Part shown: positions 6,783 through 16,396 of the stretch, one piece after another
Layout of the letters: every line of letters begins with the position of its first letter
Position numbering within the stretch: position 1 is the first letter of the stretch
Made by a program: the position numbers and the translations under genes
Notes under the pieces: generated by a model
What the model was told of the DNA's origin: nothing
Seen by the model: the letters and a program-made list of their open reading frames with translations, nothing else
Databases searched by the model: none
Assembly (NCBI GenBank): GCA_002713145.1
Contig: PAVS01000018.1
Location: 1-64,000, forward strand
Source: Halobacteriovoraceae bacterium
GTDB taxonomy: Bacteria > Bdellovibrionota > Bacteriovoracia > Bacteriovoracales > Bacteriovoracaceae
Length of the DNA: 64,000 bases
Reading direction: 5' to 3'

Positions 6783-9655
6783 AAATATTGTTCACCACTC
6801 TCCTATTTATCCTCATCTCTTGTACTGAATCTACTCCTGAACTTAAAACCCTCGGTAAAAACAATATTAATGATTCAAAGAATATAGATTTTGAAAAATC
6901 GGTTTATTATATCACTGATCCAAGTGAATCCTTACTTATAAAAGGTGGTTGTGACCCTCGCTATACTGAAATGGAAGCAAGCTTTGATAACGGTTCCACT
7001 TGGAAAAACTTCTCAGTGATAGATACTTCAACTACTGATGATGAATGTTCAGATAACAAGTTTGTTTTATACTTGAATGCTATCAATAATTATTTTACTT
7101 ATGACTCTGGTGTTGTAGGGAATCAAACAAAAACAATCCTTATACGCGGGAACTTGGGTTTCACTTTCTCTGACCCACGTAAGATTGAAATAAAAAATGG
7201 TGATTTTAACCCACCAGCGACTCCTACAATAAGAACTCTTTCGTCTTTTGCTTTTGCAAGAATCTATATAGACGCTATAAGCGATACAGACTTTTCTCAT
7301 TTCGAGTGCAAAGTCGATAATGGCTCATGGTTTACTTGTGAAGACGATCAAATTATCACGTCTGATGGGGTAACTGTGACTGAAGTGGGTAAAAGAAGTG
7401 ATATTTCTGTGCGCTCTGTAGATAATAGCGGTAACACAAGTGAAGCTGTGACCAGGCCCTTTATAAGAGGGAAAATCGGTCGCGGTGTCGATGGAACAGT
7501 TTATGATATTGTTGAATATAAGAAAGGTCAGTATCTAGTTGCTGGTAACTTTAAGTATCATCAACCTACGCCGGTGGATAAAATTGCACGTTTTAGTGTT
7601 TCAGACCTAAGCTTGGATAAATCGTGGAATCCGGATTTTAATAATGTTAATACCGACATCGAACAAATTTCTAGAGATACAGACCACGATTATTTTATAA
7701 TTAATTATTATAATAAAGCCTTTATTTTTGATGATAATTGGAGTTTCTTGAACCAGTCAGACATCGTTGACACCGGATTATCGTACACCAGATATTATCC
7801 CACAAATCATAAGAATAAGTTTTATACAAGAGTTGCTGATTCATCCTCTAGTACATATAAATATTATTTGTCCACACTTGATAATTCAGATCCCTCAAAT
7901 CCCATTTATCAGACTTCAAGTAATAGTATTGATTTTTCAGGATGGGGAGCTAGCTTCGCCTCAATTAACCTTGCTGATAACTTCGCTTATATAAGTACAG
8001 GAAATATGAGAATGATAGATGAAAATACAAGTGACTTTTGTATTAAAAAATTTGAACTCGACTTTAGTGATCATAATGCCGGTACAAATGTGATCTGCAA
8101 CACACCTTCTCTTTTTTATATTGATAATATTCAATTAGGTGTTGATACACATACTACGGCATACATTGGAAAAAATATGGTGACCTACGGTAATGATCTC
8201 TTTATCCACGGGGACTTTACCCAGTTTAATGGATTACCTACACCCAATTGCATTATGAAATATGATGGCAACTCTTTTAGCGCATTTGGGGAGGATCTTG
8301 GTGTTGATGCTGCTGTTTATGTAACTGTGAACAAGTGCACATCTTCAAGCTCCTTAGGACTTATCGATAACAATATTATTTTAAAAAGGTATACCAATTC
8401 CTCAAGTGCATCTTCTTTATTTTTCAAACCTTATAAAATAAACGTAGCTGATGAAAGCTTCACTGAATTGACCACAGGGCATAGCCCCTCGGGCGAGTAT
8501 ATTGCGGCGGGAAGTTTTTATCTTAATAATAGCTATCTATTCGATTCGAATCTCAATATACAAAAAGACCTTAGAGTTCTTGTTAATTCAACCAGTCCAA
8601 AATCTTTCTATTATAATCAATATATATACCTGTTCAATGACTTAGAATATGCTAACCAAGAGAAGTTCCAGAATGAACATCTTCTTCTAATTGATGAAAC
8701 AGGGAATATTCTCAAAACTTTTGATATACAAGGCACTCAAGTTAACAAAATTTTAAAGTATAAAGATAAATTTTACATAGCAGGTGACTTCACCCAAATC
8801 AATAATAATAGCTATAAAAACTTAGCCAGACTAGATAGTGAATTAACTCTTGATAGTACATTTCCAAATTTACAGTTCAATGGTGATGTCACAGATCTAA
8901 CATTTGATAGTGAAAACAGAATGTATGTTGCAGGAGGCTTTACTTTTGCAAAGGATGTGACAGGAGTCACTATAACTAATCGCTATATGATTCGCTACGA
9001 TAGCAATTTCATTTATGATAATACATTTCTAAATCTTAACACTACAACTGTGAGCAACGGTAGTAGTCCTCTCACAGGAATGAAATTACTATTAGATGAA
9101 ACGGATTCTACTGATCGTTCTCTATATATATCTGGGGCTTTCACAACTTCAGTTGAAGGTCATGAAACTGACCTGATTGTTAAATTGGATCTAAATGGAA
9201 ATATTGATACTAACTTTGTTATCAACGGCTCCAATCATATATCAGATATAGCGATTGCCCCCAACGGAACAGATTTAATTGTAAGCAGACAATACTCTAA
9301 TAGTAACAATTTAAACGGTAATGGATGCGAACTATGTGTCATAGATAAAAATACAGGAGCATTTAAAAATTCATTACTTGATTCAAGTCGTGATATTTGG
9401 ACAATCGAGGTAAAAGATAGTCTCATTTTTGGTATGGGAGAAAGGCTTCTGAAGTTTGATCAAAGTTATAACCAATTTTCAGATTTACACACACCTTCTC
9501 TCTATGGGAGACTCTATACATTTGTGCTTAATGAGGCAGATGAGTTAATCATAGGTGGGTCATTCACTGCTTACGCCAATGCAGCACGTTTTAGTCTCGT
9601 GAAACTCAATAGTGATTTCTCAGTCAATCAGTACTCATTTGGAGATTGGCGCTAG
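6779..9655 (+). CDS. Large lipoprotein with delta-60/DUF5122-type propeller repeats
   Basis: A 958-aa protein with GTG start overlapping the cyclase stop. The signal peptide carries a lipobox (LILISC, Cys15). An N-terminal beta-sandwich part (about 30-230) precedes repeated units of the pattern 'yiaGdFt..ng....n.arl..dg..d..F', for example FYIAGDFTQINNNSYKN and MYVAGGFTFAKD. These are the DUF5122/delta-60 repeats that form a beta-propeller. The protein is probably on the cell surface. Its translational coupling to a membrane cyclase suggests a joint function, but no substrate can be named. It shares the palindrome CTAG as stop codon with the convergent gene. Confidence 0.85.
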   Translation: MKILFTTLLFILISCTESTPELKTLGKNNINDSKNIDFEKSVYYITDPSESLLIKGGCDPRYTEMEASFDNGSTWKNFSVIDTSTTDDECSDNKFVLYLNAINNYFTYDSGVVGNQTKTILIRGNLGFTFSDPRKIEIKNGDFNPPATPTIRTLSSFAFARIYIDAISDTDFSHFECKVDNGSWFTCEDDQIITSDGVTVTEVGKRSDISVRSVDNSGNTSEAVTRPFIRGKIGRGVDGTVYDIVEYKKGQYLVAGNFKYHQPTPVDKIARFSVSDLSLDKSWNPDFNNVNTDIEQISRDTDHDYFIINYYNKAFIFDDNWSFLNQSDIVDTGLSYTRYYPTNHKNKFYTRVADSSSSTYKYYLSTLDNSDPSNPIYQTSSNSIDFSGWGASFASINLADNFAYISTGNMRMIDENTSDFCIKKFELDFSDHNAGTNVICNTPSLFYIDNIQLGVDTHTTAYIGKNMVTYGNDLFIHGDFTQFNGLPTPNCIMKYDGNSFSAFGEDLGVDAAVYVTVNKCTSSSSLGLIDNNIILKRYTNSSSASSLFFKPYKINVADESFTELTTGHSPSGEYIAAGSFYLNNSYLFDSNLNIQKDLRVLVNSTSPKSFYYNQYIYLFNDLEYANQEKFQNEHLLLIDETGNILKTFDIQGTQVNKILKYKDKFYIAGDFTQINNNSYKNLARLDSELTLDSTFPNLQFNGDVTDLTFDSENRMYVAGGFTFAKDVTGVTITNRYMIRYDSNFIYDNTFLNLNTTTVSNGSSPLTGMKLLLDETDSTDRSLYISGAFTTSVEGHETDLIVKLDLNGNIDTNFVINGSNHISDIAIAPNGTDLIVSRQYSNSNNLNGNGCELCVIDKNTGAFKNSLLDSSRDIWTIEVKDSLIFGMGERLLKFDQSYNQFSDLHTPSLYGRLYTFVLNEADELIIGGSFTAYANAARFSLVKLNSDFSVNQYSFGDWR

Positions 9656-11247
9656 AAAAACTTATTGACTCTCAGACCAAATGAAAAGCCAGAAGACTCA
9701 GCGATATTCTCAGCACCTTCATCAGCAACACTATCTCCATCAGTGGATGCCTTATAAGATATTTGATTTACATAATAGCCTGCAAAACCAGTGTAGGTTT
9801 CATTGTCACGATACTTATATGTCAAATAGGCCTTAAGATAATAAGAAAAACTAGTATTCACCTCTTCATCATTGGGAGTATCATGAGTTAAGAGATGGAC
9901 AAAAAGTTTAGCTTCTCCCCCCAAGTCTATTGATCGATTAAAACGATAATAAGGAGTGACCATAAAAACGGGACCTGATGTTGATACCGTCTCAAAAGAT
10001 AGCTCATCACTAAAACGGTCACCAATTATAAAAAGATCATCCTTATAAAATAGACCTGCAGCATATTCGAGAGGAACATCATAAACAACTTTAGCTCGCC
10101 CTAAAAGATAATGAAACTCTTTTAGCTGAGCACTATATTCGACGTTAGACACATTGGTATAATAGAAACCAACTCTATGCTTCCAAAGTGAGTAGAAATC
10201 TTGGTAGCTCGCTTCTAAAAAGTAACGCTGTCCTTTAAAGGTAGTTTCTACAATCGTATCTTTTTCCCTACTTTCTCCATAATAATCAATAAATGTTTGC
10301 TCTATCCCGTAACTATAGAAAAATGGATTATCTTTTTTGAGTTCATTAGTTAATTGCGACCGAATGGAATGCACTGTGAGATCAGAGCCATTCACTCCAA
10401 ACTCTACGAAAGCATAAGGAGAGGCGGCCCTCCCATCCCCTATCGCACGTAAGGCCAGTCTGAACTCCCCTTGTAATTTATCACTGTCAAAGACGAGCTT
10501 CTCTTGAGTGTAAAAGTCACTCTCATCTAAAATTGTCCATTTTTGATTAAGTCCTAATTGATAGAGCTGGTATTCAAAACCAGTCGTATACTTTGGCCTG
10601 GTCCACTTTAGTTTAACTTTCGATTTATCTTCACCTATAAACTCATGAGAAACCTTTGGAGTTTCGAGAGGTGCACCTTGAAGAAAGAACTTAACTCCTT
10701 CTCCTTGTCTGGATTGTATTTTATCCTCTTTAGCTATAAGACTTATCACTCTCCACTTATAACCATCGGCCACTTTGAGTAAAAAACTGTGTTGAGTCTC
10801 ACGAGTATAGATTGTCTTCTCAAAACCTTCATCATTCCAAACTTCTAAAAAATAGAGATTGGCCCCTTCTACTCTCTTCCACTCAAAACTTACATTTTCT
10901 TCAAACTCACTTACCCCTTTCAAGGAATCATCGGCGAGAGGATTAATATACACAGGCTTTGGTAGGCGAATATCTAAAAAATTAAATTCACTCCATGCTC
11001 CTGGAACATCTCGAAAGTCCACGCCTCTAATTCTGAAATAATATTTTCCTGGAGGAATTTGCTTACTCCATTTATTCTCACTTAGCCTTTCTTCTAAATA
11101 TAGCTCTTGCTCTCCCGATTTTAGAACTTTATTTAATTGAATATCATAAGCACTGGCTTCTTTTATTCGCGCCCACGAAAGATCCACCCACCTTCTTGAA
11201 GCGTGAGCATAGTTAAATAGGATGACCAATATGATAAACCACTTCAT
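9652..11247 (-). CDS. Secreted Fn3-like protein with C-terminal outer-membrane barrel
   Basis: A 531-aa protein with signal peptide (cleavage near residue 16, HAS). Two or three Fn3-like domains occupy about 20-270 (repeating W..v.ga..Y.lev pattern, for example FEWKRVEGANLYFLEVW). The rest, about 285-531, is alternating beta-strand sequence with many Tyr/Phe and ends in phenylalanine (VNKFF), as outer-membrane barrels do. It overlaps the FecR-domain gene upstream by 4 bp (ATGA), so the two are co-translated and probably form one envelope complex. Exact role unknown. Confidence 0.7.
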   Translation of the reverse strand: MKWFIILVILFNYAHASRRWVDLSWARIKEASAYDIQLNKVLKSGEQELYLEERLSENKWSKQIPPGKYYFRIRGVDFRDVPGAWSEFNFLDIRLPKPVYINPLADDSLKGVSEFEENVSFEWKRVEGANLYFLEVWNDEGFEKTIYTRETQHSFLLKVADGYKWRVISLIAKEDKIQSRQGEGVKFFLQGAPLETPKVSHEFIGEDKSKVKLKWTRPKYTTGFEYQLYQLGLNQKWTILDESDFYTQEKLVFDSDKLQGEFRLALRAIGDGRAASPYAFVEFGVNGSDLTVHSIRSQLTNELKKDNPFFYSYGIEQTFIDYYGESREKDTIVETTFKGQRYFLEASYQDFYSLWKHRVGFYYTNVSNVEYSAQLKEFHYLLGRAKVVYDVPLEYAAGLFYKDDLFIIGDRFSDELSFETVSTSGPVFMVTPYYRFNRSIDLGGEAKLFVHLLTHDTPNDEEVNTSFSYYLKAYLTYKYRDNETYTGFAGYYVNQISYKASTDGDSVADEGAENIAESSGFSFGLRVNKFF

Positions 11248-13310
11248 CGTATTTGCACCTTATTGAGCACTGGTTTTTCGATACTACTTTCAGCTGGTAC
11301 TTCTATAATAAGAGATTGTCCTAATTCACTTTTACGATTAAATTTATCTACACTTCTGACATAAAGTTGGTACTTTCCGGGGTAAAGTGAACTTATTTGA
11401 GCTGAATCATTATCCGATTGTTTAATTTGTATTATTTTTGATTGCATGTCTCTCACTTCAACCAAATAATAGCTAGCCTCTTTGACTGAGCTATAAGTAA
11501 GCTTTATATTTCCAAAACCATCTGTATTGGTTTTGGACTTCGTCTCTGCAGACCATTGTGGAACAGCAGGGAGAGGATGTTCTATGACTGAAAATGAAAC
11601 TTCATTGGATTTAGCAATTATTTCATTCTTTGCGTAAGCGACCACTTGTATCTCATAAACTCCCATTTGTTCTAACCTTAAAACAATGCGATGATCTGGA
11701 GTATTGAGAATTTTCTCACCAAAACTAGGGTGCTGTAATTTTAAAGTATAATTTTCTGCTCTATCTATTTTCTGCCAAACAATTTCAGATACTGTTTCCT
11801 GGTTGTTATAATAGACTTTCCTCTCAAGCTTGGTAAAGCTCACAATAGGTAGTGATTCAATCATAAAAGAATATGACTCTGAAGCTTCACTGATATTACC
11901 TCTTGAGTCCACTGATTGCACGCTCCACTCATACCTACCTGGTTGATCAAACTCATAAGTAAAAAAAGAGTTTTCAAGATCTTCGATAACAACAAAATCT
12001 TTATTATCTGTAATTTTGATTTTAAATTTACGTAGCTCTTTTGGAGCTGTCCAAGCAAAATTAATATTTTGGGACGCTGTCATCTTGTAAATTCTTTTAT
12101 CTGTTGGGATTTTTAAAACAGGTGATATGAGGCCTTTTACAAATTTGAATGAAAAATCGCTGATCTTTGATTCAATCTCAGCAAATTCCTTATTGATCTG
12201 TCCACGAACTCTCCAAAAATATTGATTAGGTTCAAGCTTTTTTTTCAGCGTGAAAGTGTTTTGATCGGTGACATTTTTCGTTTCAATAATATTTTGAAAC
12301 TGAGAATCACTTGCGATCTCAATAATAATATTTTCTTTAGTACTTCCTTGTGACCACTTAAAAACAATATCTTCGTCTGTTTCAAGAAAGAGCGTTTCAC
12401 CTAAAATTGGGTCTAGAAGAACAGGAGGATTGATAGCTAGAAAATTACTTTGTATAACAGGAGATTCAAACTTAAAAGAAGCTGATGCCGCTTTAATTTG
12501 CCAATAAAAAATCCCTGCTGGAACTTTTGCACTTAACGAATGAGATTGGCTCTCTACTGTTTCTAATTCAGTGAGATTGTTTTTTGACCTTCCAATAAAT
12601 AATTTATATTCATATTTTTGTCTATGTGGCTTCCATTCAAAATCTACTGTTCTGTCAGTGGGATTAATGTAAATACTCTTTCCAATCTCAGGCTTTATAA
12701 ACTCGAAGTAATTCTTTTTTAGCTCTGACCCCTTATTATTAATAATGAGCCTTTGGTTTTTTACTAATTGAGCATTCTTCTCATCATTCGTTTTGACCAT
12801 ACCAGTAAGTACTTCAACTTCAATTTCGCCTTGTTCGCTGACTTCGAAACCAGCTTGCCCTTGAGAGACTTCAAATTTTTTATCTTTAGCGCTGAGTTTT
12901 AAATCACCCGATGTATTTGAATCTATAAATAGATCACCTTCTAACATATCAAGTTCTAGCTCTTTTCCCTGGCCTTCAATAGTCACTGTTGTTTCAGATC
13001 CAAGTTTAATCACAACTTCACTTTCGAGAAATTTTATTTCTGCAGTGGCGTTCTGAGCTGTCCGAATTAAGTCCCCCTTGCGAAGAAGATCACCATTCCT
13101 AATATCTTTCCAAAGAAGTTGATTTTTGGGTTTAACCTGAACTTCGTTGAGTGATTCGCTTAGAAGAGCAAGCTTTGGTAATCGCTCAGTCATTATCCCG
13201 ACGTCAGTGCTCGGTTTTAGAAAAACAAATGCTAAGATGATTCCAATAGTTGCAATAATTATTGAGACTAAAAAACGTCTATTTAGCATGGGATGATTTG
13301 AAAATTCCAT
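11244..13310 (-). CDS. FecR-domain, multi-Fn3 inner-membrane-anchored envelope protein
   Basis: A 688-aa protein. An N-terminal membrane anchor (about 12-31) precedes a FecR-type beta domain (about 55-190; pattern WKDIRNGDLLRKGDLIRT...AEIKFLE) and at least four Fn3-like repeats, each with a 'FeW......y.y.v..d..g....' core. It is probably a periplasm-spanning scaffold. FecR domains outside iron-siderophore signalling often occur with Fn3 repeats in predatory deltaproteobacterial relatives. Translationally coupled to the barrel protein at 9652-11247. Specific binding partners cannot be deduced. Confidence 0.78.
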   Translation of the reverse strand: MEFSNHPMLNRRFLVSIIIATIGIILAFVFLKPSTDVGIMTERLPKLALLSESLNEVQVKPKNQLLWKDIRNGDLLRKGDLIRTAQNATAEIKFLESEVVIKLGSETTVTIEGQGKELELDMLEGDLFIDSNTSGDLKLSAKDKKFEVSQGQAGFEVSEQGEIEVEVLTGMVKTNDEKNAQLVKNQRLIINNKGSELKKNYFEFIKPEIGKSIYINPTDRTVDFEWKPHRQKYEYKLFIGRSKNNLTELETVESQSHSLSAKVPAGIFYWQIKAASASFKFESPVIQSNFLAINPPVLLDPILGETLFLETDEDIVFKWSQGSTKENIIIEIASDSQFQNIIETKNVTDQNTFTLKKKLEPNQYFWRVRGQINKEFAEIESKISDFSFKFVKGLISPVLKIPTDKRIYKMTASQNINFAWTAPKELRKFKIKITDNKDFVVIEDLENSFFTYEFDQPGRYEWSVQSVDSRGNISEASESYSFMIESLPIVSFTKLERKVYYNNQETVSEIVWQKIDRAENYTLKLQHPSFGEKILNTPDHRIVLRLEQMGVYEIQVVAYAKNEIIAKSNEVSFSVIEHPLPAVPQWSAETKSKTNTDGFGNIKLTYSSVKEASYYLVEVRDMQSKIIQIKQSDNDSAQISSLYPGKYQLYVRSVDKFNRKSELGQSLIIEVPAESSIEKPVLNKVQIR

Positions 13311-13369
13311 ATGGAAGTATTTTAAAACATAATTTTGGTTTTAGCTATGAACCTTTGAGAATAAACATT

Positions 13370-14482
13370 TTACTCAATACTCTTCAACTCTAATATGCGA
13401 ATAAAGTTATCCAGCCCACTATTATAAGCAGCTCCTAATTTCTTAATCAGCTTCCTATTCTCTTCTCTCCAGTTTTTTAATCCTTTTAAGAGAGTTGGAA
13501 GTTTTTTTAAGACATCATCTTTGTATTTGAACTTGGATAAATCTTTCTCAAAATGGGCTTTTAATTTTTCGACACTACAGTCCATTTCCATTCCAATATC
13601 ATTGGTAAAAAAGGCATAGCCAAAAGTGCACATCTCAGCAAAGTATCCAAAACGAGAAATGTCAAAATCATAGATCAAGGGAATATATTGTCCGTTTTCT
13701 GCTTGATAGATTTTTGAATTTTTTTCTCCATAATAGATATCTGGATATCCCCCATCATTGATAATATGAGAGAAGAATCCTGAAATACCATAATCATAAT
13801 TTGCAATTATAAATTCAAAAGCATTCACGAGGCTCACGAGACTGAGATCAATATTTTGCGGCACTTTTTCTTTGAGGGTATTTTGCAATTCAATAACATC
13901 AATATTTTCAATATCTAGTCTTTTTTCGATATTACGCCTCGGCTCTAAGAAAAAACCATATTGAGTATAATCTTCGTATTCACCAGATCTGTCTTTATAG
14001 TTAATTTTCAAGAGTCTCGTTTTGAAACTAAAATCAGTCATCTGTTCATAGAGTTTGTAGATAAGATAATTAGCAAGTATTTGCTTATCTTGCTCATCAT
14101 CTGTTTTATTTTCTAGACACGTCCCCTTAGTAAATAATTTTACTTTTTTAAGCTTTTCAAAAACAGTCTTTTTAGTGAAGTCTTTACTAAACTTGATCTT
14201 AAGTTGAGGTTGATCGCAATCAAATGAACCGGCTCCTCTAGTTAAAACCTGGACGGGAATTTCCACTCGATTTTCATGCAGTGTTATAATTCCGGCCAGC
14301 CCGTTTTCCCGCAGATCTTCTTTTTCAGCTTGGAGTCTTGCGATGTCGTATTCTAGACCTAGCTCTATGACCTCGTTATTTTCAAAAAGTGGCGCAGCAC
14401 TCGCTGTCATCGCCATAGAAAGATAGAGAAAAAGAAGATGTCTCACGCATACTCCAAATATTGATTTCAAGCATGATATCAA
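13370..14482 (-). CDS. Secreted protein, possibly CotH-like
   Basis: A 370-aa protein with an N-terminal signal peptide (about 1-29, ends ASAAP). The motif PLIYDFDIS (about residues 265-275) and the preceding 'Y.yGeKN' region resemble the active-site area of CotH-type secreted kinases. The match is too weak for a firm call. Four cysteines suggest disulphides. It is separated by 59 bp from the FecR gene on the same strand. Confidence 0.55.
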   Translation of the reverse strand: MISCLKSIFGVCVRHLLFLYLSMAMTASAAPLFENNEVIELGLEYDIARLQAEKEDLRENGLAGIITLHENRVEIPVQVLTRGAGSFDCDQPQLKIKFSKDFTKKTVFEKLKKVKLFTKGTCLENKTDDEQDKQILANYLIYKLYEQMTDFSFKTRLLKINYKDRSGEYEDYTQYGFFLEPRRNIEKRLDIENIDVIELQNTLKEKVPQNIDLSLVSLVNAFEFIIANYDYGISGFFSHIINDGGYPDIYYGEKNSKIYQAENGQYIPLIYDFDISRFGYFAEMCTFGYAFFTNDIGMEMDCSVEKLKAHFEKDLSKFKYKDDVLKKLPTLLKGLKNWREENRKLIKKLGAAYNSGLDNFIRILELKSIE

Positions 14483-14599
14483 TGGGTTGTAAAATATTCA
14501 GCTGACTTGGAAAAACTTTCATATCTGTCTTATTTGTACACATAATTTACAAATTTTGTGCATAGAATATGAACACGCCAATAGTATAGAATAAAGAGC

Positions 14600-16357
14600 A
14601 TGACTGTTGATATCGGCATCACATTTATCATTATCATCCTATCGATTATTGGCTTTACCAGACAGAATTTACGATCTGACTACGTGGCGCTCATGGCCAT
14701 GAGCTTACTCCTGGTCACCGGAGTGCTTAAGCCAACTGAAGCCATTCAGGGTTTTAGTAATGAAGCCACCATTACCGTGGCTTGTATGTTTGCCATTAGT
14801 GCGGCGGTTATTAAGTCGGGGCTGGTCAATTATATAACAGGTATTTTGAGCAAATTTCTAAAATTTGGTTTTATCCCTATCACTTTGATCATCATGTTTT
14901 TTACCGCGGTTTTATCTTCTTTTTTAAATAATACTGCAATCGTCGCCATTTTCTTGCCTGTGGCTCTGAACATTGCAAGTGACTTAAATGTAGATAAAAG
15001 AAAAATTCTCATGCCTCTTTCTTTTGCAGCCATTGTCGGTGGAACCTGTACCCTAGTAGGAACCTCCACCAATATCCTAGTGAATTCAATTTATAAAAGA
15101 GCAGGCTATGATGGTTTTAGGATGTTTGACTTTTCAATGATAGGCGCCATCTTAGCAGTGGGTGTGATCATCTATTTAGTTTTTATAGGTCTTCGTTTTT
15201 TAACTAAAAAGCCTCTGGAGGATGTCCCGGGACGTTCTCTATATATCACCACAATTATTATCAATGAAGACTTTCAAGAGCTTGGTTTAAAGTATACAGA
15301 ATCAGAGTTAATGCAAGTGATAGGCTCGTCTTTTAATGAAGTTCAAAAGAATAACGATGTTTATGACACATTTGATGAGCTCACTTTCAATATTGATGAC
15401 CATATAAAAATCGGCTGTGATATAGAGAAAATAAAAAAATTAAATTTAATTAAAGGCATCTCCTTTTTAACCACCGAGGCCAGTGAAAAATTAAACCCCG
15501 ATATGAATATTTTTGAAGTGGTCATCCCCAAAGAATCACCTATTGTGGGAAAATCTCTTCACAATTTGCTCCACTTTCGAGGCTTCAATATAGTCCCCCT
15601 CGCTATTCAAAAAGCAGAGAGATTTATCTTTCACAAAGTAAGAGATTCCATCATGACTCCTGGTGACCAATTGGTGGTTGCGACTAACACAGAATCCCAA
15701 ACGAGACTTGATCATGAGCTCAATTTAAAATTTACTGCAGTTCATGAATTAAATGCTATTAATCCTAGATTTCTTACTATTGTCATTTTGGTGCTCTGTG
15801 GATTTATGATAACTACCGCTTTTGAAATTTTATCAGCTCTGCAAGCGGCGATTTTAAGTGTTTCAGCTCTCCTGATTACCAGAACACTGAGTTTAGATGA
15901 TGTGTATGAGGCACTCGACTCCCAGGTGCTTATGTTGCTTGCCAGTATTTTAAGCTTAGGTCTCGCTCTTGAGAAAACAGGGGCCTCCCAACTCTTAGGT
16001 GATTTTCTCGTCACTGTTTCAGTGGGGCAAAATGAATATATTCTCGTAGGGGTCATATTCCTGATCACGACTCTTATTACTGCGATTATGTCCAATGCTG
16101 CCACCGCGGCTCTTCTCACCCCGATTGTAATCAGTATGTCCAAAACCTTGAGTGTGAGTGAAAAGCCTTTGCTCTTAGCAGTGATGCTGGGAGCTTCTAT
16201 GAGTTTTATGACACCTATAGGTTATCAAACGAACACCATGATCTATTCCGCCGGTGGATTTACTTTTAAAGATTTTATGCGCGTGGGACTGGTGGTGAAC
16301 TTAGTCACCGTGGTGATTGGGACTTATCTCATTCTCGAGTTTTTCCCTCTGAAATAA
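14600..16357 (+). CDS. SLC13/DASS-type permease with TrkA-C domains
   Basis: A 585-aa inner-membrane transporter. An N-terminal block of membrane segments (about 1-205) with conserved SNNA-like LNNTAIVAIFLPV and GTSTNILVN motifs is followed by two cytoplasmic TrkA-C (RCK-C) domains (about 210-375), then the second transport half (about 385-585; MSNAATAALLTPI). This is the layout of bacterial sodium/sulphate or dicarboxylate symporters with an RCK insert. The substrate is likely sulphate or a related anion, but cannot be fixed. It is followed 39 bp later by the chromate transporter gene. Confidence 0.88.
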   Translation: MTVDIGITFIIIILSIIGFTRQNLRSDYVALMAMSLLLVTGVLKPTEAIQGFSNEATITVACMFAISAAVIKSGLVNYITGILSKFLKFGFIPITLIIMFFTAVLSSFLNNTAIVAIFLPVALNIASDLNVDKRKILMPLSFAAIVGGTCTLVGTSTNILVNSIYKRAGYDGFRMFDFSMIGAILAVGVIIYLVFIGLRFLTKKPLEDVPGRSLYITTIIINEDFQELGLKYTESELMQVIGSSFNEVQKNNDVYDTFDELTFNIDDHIKIGCDIEKIKKLNLIKGISFLTTEASEKLNPDMNIFEVVIPKESPIVGKSLHNLLHFRGFNIVPLAIQKAERFIFHKVRDSIMTPGDQLVVATNTESQTRLDHELNLKFTAVHELNAINPRFLTIVILVLCGFMITTAFEILSALQAAILSVSALLITRTLSLDDVYEALDSQVLMLLASILSLGLALEKTGASQLLGDFLVTVSVGQNEYILVGVIFLITTLITAIMSNAATAALLTPIVISMSKTLSVSEKPLLLAVMLGASMSFMTPIGYQTNTMIYSAGGFTFKDFMRVGLVVNLVTVVIGTYLILEFFPLK

Positions 16358-16396
16358 GTGCTTTAAAAAAAGTTTTTGCTCCCTTACTATAATGTC

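Noticed and set aside
16389..16394. TATAAT as promoter of chrA
   Set aside because: It ends only two bases before the chosen ATG, which would put the transcript start inside the gene. Probably chance.
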